DNA of 64,000 nucleotides, taken from Marchantia polymorpha subsp. ruderalis (taxonomy: Eukaryota > Streptophyta > Marchantiopsida > Marchantiales > Marchantiaceae). Below, piece after piece: positions 47,011 through 54,705 of the stretch. Numbering within the stretch: position 1 is the stretch's first letter; each line of letters opens with the position of its first letter. Location: positions 31,684,501-31,748,500 of the forward strand of contig AP031352.1 of NCBI GenBank assembly GCA_037833965.1, in the 5' to 3' direction. A model generated the notes under the pieces. That model did no database searches. It was not told the DNA's origin and saw only the letters and a list, made by a program, of their open reading frames with translations. The position numbers and the translations under genes are program-made.

Positions 47011-47454
47011 TCAGTTGGAGCTTGAACCCGCTGAGGTCACTTTCTCTGTTTCAGCACTTAGCTTGCCGTCAAACCCTTCCACAAGTGATTCCAGAAGTGC
47101 CTTCACTCCGCTGCATTCGTGTCCCGCTGGTAGCCCAATCACTCCGCAATTGTCACAGAAGGTGGCGCTTTGGGATTCATGTGGCGATGATGGTCCCAAG
47201 TGAAGTTTCAAATCTCCCAAGTTCCTCTTGCTTCTCAATCTTCTATCTTTGTTCCGCAGGGAACAATTGACAACCTTATGGCCCTCCTCTCCACAATAAA
47301 AACAAGTTTCACGTTTGACTCTTGGAGATTGACTCACTACTCTTTCTTCAAACTCCACCTTGAATTCTCTTGTATTGGAGTCTAAAGACACTATAACATC
47401 CAAGCCTTGAGGTACTTTGGATAACCTAACCTTCCAACCTTCTTGTTCACTCAT
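47011..47454 (-). CDS. Z upstream ORF with CCHC zinc knuckle
   Basis: 147 residues from MSEQEGWKVRLSKVP to a TSAGSSSN end, between the 5' LTR and gag on the same strand. It contains a canonical CCHC knuckle CFYCGEEGHKVVNC at about residues 52-65 and a second Cys/His cluster CDNCGVIGLPAGHEC. Gag-pol has its own knuckle, so this is an extra small nucleic-acid-binding protein, possibly an ORF preceding gag as in some large plant gypsy elements. The N-terminal part looks like the segment that precedes knuckles in plant retroelement gag-like proteins. Function unknown. Confidence 0.65.
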   Translation of the reverse strand: MSEQEGWKVRLSKVPQGLDVIVSLDSNTREFKVEFEERVVSQSPRVKRETCFYCGEEGHKVVNCSLRNKDRRLRSKRNLGDLKLHLGPSSPHESQSATFCDNCGVIGLPAGHECSGVKALLESLVEGFDGKLSAETEKVTSAGSSSN

Positions 47455-48110
47455 TTTCCCATAAGGTAGGAACCACTCAAAAGACCTCTCCCAGAAACGC
47501 TATCTACTTGACGAAAACTGTGAATAAAGAAATCAAAAACTTTTGCTTTGTTATCTTGCTTTTGTACCCCCTCAACTTCAAATCAACATAACTTCGTCTC
47601 TAGACGTGATCTCTCAGTGAAATTTTGACTCAAACGTAGCTTATCTTCCAATACACACTTGTACGAAGTTTCAAAGCCTAAATTGAAATACAGAAAAAGT
47701 AATCAACTCTGTACAAACTTTCCAGAGAGCAGACTTTTGATACCCGTGAAAACCCACTCAACTTCTAACTCTCATATCTTTCTGTTAACACATGATCTGG
47801 ACCTGAAACAAAAACGTAAATTTTCTCTATCTTTCACTCTAGAATCAATAAAAACTTTGAAGAATACCTTCAAAAATACTTTTCGGTGTCTAAGATCACT
47901 TTTCTCTCAAAAAGACATGTTTACGTGAACAAAACATACAAAATCACTTCTAGGCTATCATATGAGACTATGGGATAAACAAATGGAATTTCGCTCTCAA
48001 GCACACTCTCCGCTCTTTCATTCCCCAATGTTAACACCAAGTGATCCCTCATGGATACTTTCTCTCGAGCTAGAAATCGAATCCTAAACATTCCGCCTTC
48101 TAGATTGAGG
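47455..48110 (-). other. Z untranslated leader
   Basis: About 650 bp between PBS and the small ORF without recognisable coding. Open frames at 47659-47928 (+) and 47921-48136 (-) have no motif. Confidence 0.5.
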
Positions 48111-48127
48111 TCCCGGCAACGGAACCA
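48111..48127 (-). promoter_or_regulatory. Z primer-binding site
   Basis: TGGTTCCGTTGCCGGGA on the minus strand, 4 nt after the 5' LTR end. TGG matches the tRNA CCA end. Length and TGCCGGG end align with the PBS-like sites of X2 and Y. Confidence 0.75.
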
Positions 48128-48131
48128 AAAA

Positions 48132-48989
48132 TGCAACCTCCGGGCTGACTCTCACTCAGGTTTACCTCTGATGGCTTTGTGGTAGCGCATCATGGTTCTA
48201 GAAGACTAAGATTCATACTCTCACTCATGTCCCAAACACCTTCTCTTACAAACTCTCATGTATCACTCCAACTCACACACAACTCTCCTCACATCACCCT
48301 CTTCACATAAATGCAAACACACGTCGATACTCCAAGATACTCAAAAACTTCACTCCTTCATTACTGAAACAAGTCCTCACACATGACTCTCCAAACTTGC
48401 TTGAGAGGTGCTACTCTACCTCTCTATTTATACTACTTGAGAAGTTACCATAGTAACATGTGGTAATTTCTCCTAACTTACTTTTACCTAGGTAAGTTTG
48501 ACTAACCTTCTCTACGTGGCAACATGCCATTGGCCTACCTAAACCTTCTAGAAGCTTCCGGAATCCAAGGTTGAGGTGGCGACATGCCATTGGAAGCTTT
48601 TAAACTTCTACAAGCTTCCTAGCCACTAAGTCAACATTAGACTTAGTCTAGCCAATCATCTTTCATACATTTAGTCAAACCAATCAAATCCAAGCTTCTA
48701 GTCAAATATCTAATCCCTTGGAATCTAGAACTTTTGTATGAGACAAAATAGAAGTGCTCATTCCTTGTGAAAGACAAAATAGAAGTGCTCACTCCATTCT
48801 TCTAGAACTCCGCTAATTATTCCGCCAACTATAGAGATTGTAGCTAAACTTAGTCATGACTAGATAAACTTAGTTATAACTAACTAGTTTAGTCATAACT
48901 AGCTAGTCTTAGCTATGCCTTGGCTAATCATCCTTATTCCCTTGACCACTTTTAAGACTTAGTACATATGTGCAACACCCAGTCTTACA
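48132..48989 (-). repeat. Z 5' LTR
   Basis: 858 bp. Minus-strand TATAAATAG box at 48432-48424, leaving about 290 bp of R-U5 before the PBS. Confidence 0.95.
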
Positions 48990-49401
48990 GGCCAGGTACA
49001 TCGGGCGAGCGGCCTTCGGCTCTGTCGCCTTCGGCGATAGACGCCTTCGGCGCTGCGCCTGCGGCGGATCAGACGCCGGTACTTGCGCCTACGCGCAGGC
49101 CAGACGCAACCCTCACGCACGATCTAACGGAGGAGCGGATTGTCTGTCCACGGGACAAAATTCGGGTGCGCGATGCGCAATTGCACCCCGCGCAGACACA
49201 TTCCACTCGATCGCCTTCGGCGGCGGACGTCGGCGGCGAAGAGGACACGATCGACGAGCGGCAGGCGGATGATGGGGATATAGCACGGCCACATTCATCC
49301 ACCGCCTTAGACATTTTAGCGGGGAGCAGCGAAGCTGCAGGAGTGCCATCGGCGGCAGCACCCGTAGACCACTCGCAGCCCCACTCGGGCCAACGCAATC
49401 A

Positions 49402-51156
49402 ATGGCGACCGAAATCTTTCCCTCGGATGATGACGAAGGAGGATCCACAGAAGCAATTTCGGGATCGGGAGACACCGAGGAGGAGGAGGAGGAAATTGTT
49501 GGAGCGCCGGCGGCGGCGCTCTCTGAGCAGGTAATACCTCTGCTGAGGTACTTGGATCGTAGATTTGATAAATACGCAGATCCACTCCAGCCGGGGTCAT
49601 ACATCGAGTTAGTGCGCAGGCGGACTCGCACTAGATTCCACACCAGCAAGCTACTAGCTAGGGTGGACCGGGAACTTAAGGATTTGCGGGAGAAGCATGC
49701 GTGTTTGTGGGGACAGTATAATCTCGTGCGGAAGTCGCACACCCACTACGACGCATTGAAGCAGGCGAGACTGGAAGAGCTCACCAGGGATGTGGTGAAG
49801 ACCACGGAAGAACTAATTTCTGAGAAGACTCAGAATCAGGTGCTGTGAGAGGAGCTCGTGCGACAGACGCGGTTGTTGGCGGAGTGTCAACTCGCACGAC
49901 AGGCGGATGAGGATTTAATCCGCAGGCTGCAGTCGGAGTGCGGGGAATTGAGAGCTCAGCGTGCGGAGGCCGAATCGCAGTTGGTGGTAATTGAAGATGA
50001 TCGCAGGCGAGAGGCGGATCGCACGAAGGAGGAGATGGCGAGGCGAGTCGCCCACTGTCTCAAGGGCTACGCCCACTGGGAAGTGGCGGCGCAGGAGAAA
50101 CTCACACTGCGTGAGTTAGAACTTCGTGCTGCAACCTCCGGGCTGACTCTCACTCAGGTTTACCTCAGATGGCTTTTCGGTAGCTCATCATGATTCTAGA
50201 AGACTAGGATTCCGCATCATACTCATAAGCTAAACACCCTCTCACACAATCTCTCAAGGTATCACTCCAACTCATACACTCATCGACACTCCAAGGTACT
50301 GAAAATTTGTCACTCTTTCATATATGAAACAAGTCTCTACATATGAACTCTCCAAACTTGCTTGAGAGGCTCTTCCCTACCTCTCTATATATACTACTTG
50401 AGAATTTACCATAGTAACAAATAGGAATTTCTATCTAACTTACTTTTACGAAGATAAACCATAGTAAGGTTGACTAGTTATCAATATGTGGCAACATGCC
50501 ATTGGCCCCCTAAACCTTCTAGATGTTTATTAATCCCTAGATTGAGGTGGCGACATGCCATTTGTGCCTTTCCAACTTCTAGAACTTCCACTTTCCACTA
50601 AGTCAACATTAGACTTAGTCTAACCAATGGAATACTCCTTACTTTAGTCAAACCAATCAAAACTAAACATGAAGTTCAAAAGTCTTTTCTCTTGGAATCT
50701 AGACTTTTGTACAAGACAAAATAGAAGTGCTCACTCAAATCTTCTAGAACTTCTCTAGTTATTCCGCCAAGTATAGACATTATAGCTAAACTAGCTAGAC
50801 TTAGTCATAACTAGCTAGATTTAGTCATAACTATCCTAACCATGATTAATCCCTTGGCCAATTCTAGTTTATTTCACACATGCAATATCTGGTCTTACAG
50901 TGCAGCCGGGTTGTTGACAGGTGACAGTAGGAGTCGGCGGCGGGTGGCGAAGAAGTTAGACTCTTTTCTGTCGAAGGCGCGGGATACCATGTCCACCCTC
51001 GAGGCGGAGGTGTCCGCGGCGTTGCAGCGGTTGGGACTGCGCAGTCGAGCGGAAGACTGGCAGGGTAGGGAGTTAGTGCGCGGCAGTCTGTCGCGTAGGA
51101 GGCGAAGCACAGGTTCTGCGGAGTGTAGTGTAGCGTGGTTCCGTGCAGGCGCATAG
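49402..51156 (+). pseudogene. LTR-borne ORF of X2, part 3 (coiled-coil protein), split by a solo LTR
   Basis: ATG at 49402. The frame runs to 50129, resumes at 50904 after discounting the solo LTR and one GTGC target copy, and ends TAG at 51154-51156: 327 codons in phase. One in-frame TGA at 49846-49848. The start is acidic (DDDEGGST..EEEEEEIV), then a long helical region rich in Glu/Arg/Leu/Gln with heptad-like spacing (LARVDRELKDLREKH; ELRAQRAEAESQL), predicted coiled coil. It may be the C-terminal part of the same LTR-encoded protein as 39719-40858. It ends about 50 bp before the TATA box of the LTR. Function unknown. Confidence 0.55.
50130..50899 (-). mobile_element. Solo LTR of the Z family
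   Basis: 770 bp, same TGCAACCTCCGGGCTGACTC start and GTCTTACA end as the Z LTRs, but with many substitutions and about 90 bp fewer. Flanked by GTGC on both sides (50126-50129, 50900-50903). It is what remains after LTR-LTR recombination of an older Z-family insertion. Confidence 0.92.
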
Positions 51157-51202
51157 CATAGTGCATCATAGTGCAGTGTAGTGCTAGTTAGGACTTAGAC
51201 GG

Positions 51203-51209
51203 TATAAAG
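51203..51209 (+). promoter_or_regulatory. TATA box of the X2 LTR
   Basis: TATAAAG, about 1 kb upstream of the LTR end. It would set transcription start near 51235 and leave the ORF parts 1-3 in U3. Confidence 0.55.
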
Positions 51210-51618
51210 TAGTTCAAGGCGTCTTGCCTTGGTTTCTTTCCCAATTTTGAAAGTGCAGATCAGGAACTCATTTTCTCTGCGTGTTTGTGTCCTTAGTTCT
51301 GTCACCACGCAAGAGGAGCTACACCTTAGCGATCCGCATCGTGTAGCTGAAGGCCTTCGGCCGAATGTTCAGAGCTAGTACATTGGTTAGAGACTTGAGT
51401 AGTTCGGATCTACACCTGCGGGTGATTGCCGATGCTCAGAGCCAGTGACTAGTTAGATACTTGAATAGTTTCGCCCCTACACCTTTGAGTGTTTGTTCCT
51501 GATTGTACTCCTTCGGGATTTTTCCCCTGAATGCCAAAGTGAAGTTTTGCTACTTCGTGTAAGCCTTGGTTGTAAATTCAGGTTACGCTGCAGAAGGTGC
51601 CTTTGGGGTAACCCCTGT

Positions 51619-52080
51619 AGTATTTCTGGGAATGACAAGTGCCTAAGAATTCAAACTCTTCAATAGACTGTTATGGTGTGTTACTGGAATGTTTCTCAGC
51701 GAGTCCTTCAGTGCGGACCTGTGTTCTCTGCGCGTTTTGTGAGTTGAGAGTGTTGTTCACCGCGTATGAGTGACTTTGATCCGAAGTAGGCAGTCCAAAC
51801 CGGGTTTCCTACGCTAGCAGCAAGCTAGTGGAAGTGTTGTAAAAGATGGAGTTGGGAGTCACTACCCGCAGCTTCGCTGAGTGTACTCTTGAGAGACCTT
51901 CCCCCTGAAATCTTGAGTAGAGGTCCTAACGGATCTCTCGGTTGTGTTTCTGTAGTTTCAGGTGTGTGTGTGTGTGTGTTACGCTGCACTATGCGACCTC
52001 CGAGTGCGCTCCGAGTGGACACTTGCAGTATTTCTGGGAGTGACAGTCGCCTGAGAATTCAAACTCCTCAATAGTCTGTT
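51619..52080. repeat. Direct repeat of about 57 bp within X2 R-U5
   Basis: A block starting TA/CAGTATTTCTGGGA and running through GAATTCAAACTC.TCAATAG.CTGTTA occurs at 51619-51675 and again at 52027-52080. A weaker duplication (about 51375-51440 versus 51440-51510, with CTACACCT) lies upstream. Perhaps traces of unequal exchange in the leader. Confidence 0.7.
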
Positions 52081-52198
52081 AAACGTGACACTTTGTACCC
52101 TGTGTGTTCCTCTGTCCCTGTAGGTTTGACCTTTCTACCACTATATTGCAGTTTTAGCCTTTAGTGGGTTATTACATAAGAAGCCGACAACTTCTTTT

Positions 52199-52215
52199 TG
52201 GCGCCGCTGCCGGGG
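52199..52215 (+). promoter_or_regulatory. X2 primer-binding site
   Basis: TGGCGCCGCTGCCGGGG right after the presumed LTR end. From memory this closely resembles the PBS of many plant Athila/Tat-type gypsy elements. The gag ATG follows at 52261. Confidence 0.75.
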
Positions 52216-52260
52216 ACAGTTGCGTCAACACCGGGGTATACGAGCAGCCATGCTCGGTGA

Positions 52261-52686
52261 ATGTCGACGGGAGCTAGTGGGAGCAACCTAAGTGCGAGAG
52301 CTGCCCGCAAGTTCCGACGAGATTCAGAGAAGGCCGTGGAAGAGACACGGCGTCAAAACAAGAAGACACCAAAAAGTGTATCTAAGCCTAGTCCGGCCGA
52401 CATCCTTGGAGAAGCTACCCCCAGTGACTCGGAACCGAACTTTGTGCTTACAGTTTTACTAGATATCCCTTGCGCGGATCCCCCTCGCGATTTAGAACCG
52501 ACCTTCCGAGAATCGTCGACAGATACACTTATGGCGGACGGACAAGCCAATGCGCGGCTACCTCAGCCGATTACCAAGCATTCCTATCCGAAGTATAAAG
52601 GGAGTGGGGATGACGACGATGCAGATTCCTACATCAAGCTGTTCGAGTCAGTGTCTATCGCTAACTGCGAGATCACCGATGACGAC
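52261..52686 (+). pseudogene. X2 gag, 5' part (interrupted by element Y)
   Basis: 142 codons from ATG 52261 to the Y insertion. The N-terminus is basic and polar; the start of the retrotransposon gag domain (PKYKGSGDDDDADSYIKLFES) is at the end. The frame resumes in phase at 62747 after Y and one ACGAC target copy. Continuation described at 62747. Confidence 0.85.
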
Positions 52687-52949
52687 TGTGAGCACAAAAC
52701 TGTGCTCACATGTCTTTTTACCCCTATGAGAGTTAAAAGTTTAGATTTAAGCTCTTGCAATGTTGTGCTTGGAGTTTTCTGGAAGTTTTGGCAAGATTAG
52801 GAGTTGATGTAATAGCTAGTAGGCAAAGGCGCGGAAGCGGGCCTTCGGGGCAAGGTCTTCAGCGAAGTGCCTTCGGTGAAGTTCCTTCGGGGAAAGGCCT
52901 TCGGCGAAACAGTGAAACCCTCATGACGTTTTCAATGTGTGACACCTTG

Positions 52950-53765
52950 ACTCAGTTAGTGTCTCGTTGGAAAGAGCTCGCGACGCTCGTTCCAACGAGA
53001 CCAAGAACGCTCGAAACGGATGAGGCATCACTGAGTTGTGAGTGTCGGAAGTTACTGATGGGAAGGGTTGAGGCGAGTTCGGCTCCGGACGCCTCCGGCG
53101 ACAACTGCGGACGGCTTCGGCTCCGGACGTCTTCGGCTCCAGACGCCTCCGGCGACAACTGCGGACGGCTTCGGCTCCGGACGCCTTCGTCTCCGGACGT
53201 TTTCGGCTCCGGACGCCTTCGGCGTAACAGATAACGGATAGAGGGGCCTTCGGGGAAGGGCCATCGGCGAAACAGTAAAATCAGCATATCTTTTTCATTT
53301 GTTAACGGTTTGATCTGATTAGGGATTCGTTGGAAAGAGCTCGCGACGCTCGTTTCAACGAGACCAAGAACTCTTCAAACAGATAAGGCGTCACTGAGTT
53401 ATGAGCGTCGGAAGCGGCGGATAGGGTAGGACAACATCGAACCGGAAGCTATCCAACCGGAAGCTATCTCACCGGAAGATATCCAACCGGAAGCTATCCA
53501 ACCGGAAGATATCTCACCGGAAGATATCCAACCGGAAGCTATCCAACCAGAAGACATCAAACCGGAAAACTCGCCTCCGGAGAACTCGAGGTCGGCGAAC
53601 TTCGTGCCGGCGCCTTCGGCGAAGGGTAAAACCGGCATAACTTTCTCAATTCGTAACGGTTTGACTCAGTTAGGGTCTCGTTGGAAAGAGCTCGACCTGC
53701 TCGTTCCAACGAGCCCACGAACTTGTGAAACAGAGCTAGGGTCTGTGAGTTATGGGTGTCGGGAG
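52950..53765 (+). repeat. Three hairpin modules in the Y 5' LTR (spacing about 350 bp)
   Basis: Copies at 52950-53060, 53312-53415 and 53662-53765. Copy 1 holds CTCGTTGGAA (52963-52972) and TTCCAACGAG (52990-52999), a perfect 10-bp inverted repeat around AGAGCTCGCGACGCTCG, followed by ACCAAGAAC and a GAGTTRTGAGTGTCGGAAG exit. The same module occurs once in X1 and once in X2. Each is followed by GCCTTCGGCG-type units. Confidence 0.85.
53439..53580. repeat. Tandem array of a 15-16 bp unit in the Y LTR
   Basis: About nine units of AACCGGAAGCTATCC and variants (GATATC, GACATC). Repeated unchanged in the 3' LTR at about 61511-61652. Open on the minus strand as [13 protein letters not shown] repeats, which I regard as a by-product of the array. 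Confidence 0.9.
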
Positions 53766-54674
53766 TGACTGTTATGGATAAGCAAAGGTGTGGTCGTGCG
53801 TCTTCTGCGGGTGGATGCCTTCGGCGGTGCGCGAAAGAAGATCCCCTCCGGCGGATATCGGGTGGTCAGGATGTAGAATGTACAGGTGTGGCGGCGGCGG
53901 CGGCGTGTAGTCGCGCAGGGGGAGCAGGCAGCTGCCCATCATTGCGAGTGGGGCATGCAGGCGGGCTGTGGGTGTCTCGGCCTTGGACTTCGAAGTGGAG
54001 AGTTCGGCGTGGGAGCTGAGACCTGGTGGTGTGTTCGGCCTAGTGTGCGAGAGCTTGTAGTGTACCAGTGTGCGAGAGCTGGTGGTGTGCGTGTGTGGAG
54101 ACGGAAGTGGTGTGCTCGGCCTGGGAGCTGAGATCAGAGTGGAAGACCTGAGAGTGGGATCTGAGATTGAAGTGTAATCTGTGAGTGGGAGCTGAGATCT
54201 GAGTGGAAGACCTGAGAGTGGGAGATGTGAGTGAAGTGAAATCTGAGACTGAAATCTGACAGTCGGGATCTGAATTTGAACTTGAAAAGTGAGAGTTGAA
54301 TCCGAGAGAGAAATCTGGTGGGGTCTGAAGGTGGGAGCTGAGAAGTCGACATTGAACTCTGAGTAGGAATTGGGAGTGGGACTGGTATCTAGGAAAGCCC
54401 ACAGCGGCTGTAGTATTGAGGAAGTCACCCAGAGTTGGGTTAGATCTTTATGTAACAAAGAGCTTGTCTGATGCTCTTGCGAAAATAGTAGATAGCAAGG
54501 TTATTATTTTCAGTTCTGGATAATTTGTCTGTGAAGGAGCAAGTGTTTATGATCTCATTGTCCTGAATACACTTTGAGTACATGGCTTGCAATCAGAGAA
54601 GTTAGATTATGGGAGTTCGAACCCCCACCCGGACTACAAACGCTGAAGGGTGGGAAGGTTTGGCTCACATAAAA

Positions 54675-54690
54675 TGGTGCGTCTGCCGGG
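54675..54690 (+). promoter_or_regulatory. Y primer-binding site
   Basis: TGGTGCGTCTGCCGGG, 5 nt after the LTR end; gag-pol ATG follows at 54706, leaving almost no leader. Confidence 0.65.
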
Positions 54691-54705
54691 AGCCTGATCT
54701 TGTAA

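Larger units (their letters stand above)
41133..48989 (-). mobile_element. Z: complete Ty3-gypsy LTR retrotransposon, 7857 bp
   Basis: LTRs 41133-41990 and 48132-48989 are both 858 bp with constant offset (no indels), start TGCAACC and end CTTACA on the plus strand, and are flanked by GGCC on each side (41129-41132, 48990-48993). The internal region has a PBS, an upstream zinc-knuckle ORF, gag-pol and a polypurine tract in the right order on the minus strand. It inserted into the X2 LTR. LTRs look near-identical by eye, so insertion is recent, although the gag-pol frame has one stop. Confidence 0.95.
40837..49534 (+). pseudogene. LTR-borne ORF of X2, part 2 (Pro-Ser-Ala/Gly repeats), split by element Z
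   Basis: An open frame at 40837-41132 continues at 48994-49534 once Z and one GGCC target copy are discounted; the two lengths sum to 279 codons in phase. The protein is low-complexity, built from PSA, PSG and AFG units, which are readings of the CCTTCGGCG palindrome, with a short unique segment (LTEERIVCPRDKIRVRDAQL). It is in another frame than parts 1 and 3, so the three may have been one protein now frameshifted, or may be joined by splicing. Insertion of Z broke it. Confidence 0.45.
38221..52189 (+). mobile_element. X2: 5' LTR of a giant Ty3-gypsy element, interrupted by Z and a solo LTR
   Basis: Starts TGTGGTACCCCAC. It ends at one of two TG..CA-compatible points, ATTACA (52176) or CCGACA (52189), shortly before a primer-binding-site-like TGGCGCCGCTGCCGGGG. 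Removing Z (41133-48989), the solo LTR (50130-50899) and one copy of each target duplication leaves about 5.3 kb. A TATA box sits at 51203. Everything before it, including a three-part ORF, would be U3. The matching 3' LTR must lie beyond 64000, so the LTR reading rests on X1 having the same start, on the PBS and gag directly downstream, and on the TATA position. Confidence 0.65.
52687..54669 (+). repeat. Y 5' LTR
   Basis: 1983 bp. It begins with a perfect 9-bp hairpin TGTGAGCAC-AAAACT-GTGCTCACA. It contains three hairpin modules (52950-53060, 53312-53415, 53662-53765), family A palindromes, an expanded 54-bp repeat (53074-53225), a 15-16 bp tandem array (53439-53580), and a purine-rich region of GAGTGGGAGCTGAGATCTGA-like repeats (54100-54350). 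Long frames inside (for example 53772-54458 -) recur in the 3' LTR and are not considered genes. Confidence 0.95.

Noticed and set aside
53399..53638. Minus-strand frame with [13 protein letters not shown] repeats (also 61471-61710)
   Set aside because: Direct translation of the 15-16 bp LTR tandem array; no start context or family.
53772..54458. A 228-codon minus-strand frame repeated at 61844-62530, rich in Ser/Thr/Pro/Leu
   Set aside because: It lies inside both LTR copies of Y and reads the complement of a purine-rich repeat tract; identity between copies is explained by LTR duplication and there is no domain.
54596..54640. Possible tRNA-derived segment in the Y LTR (GAGTTCGAACCCCCACC resembles a Pol III B box)
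   Set aside because: No matching A box at proper distance and no cloverleaf; the T-stem does not pair cleanly.
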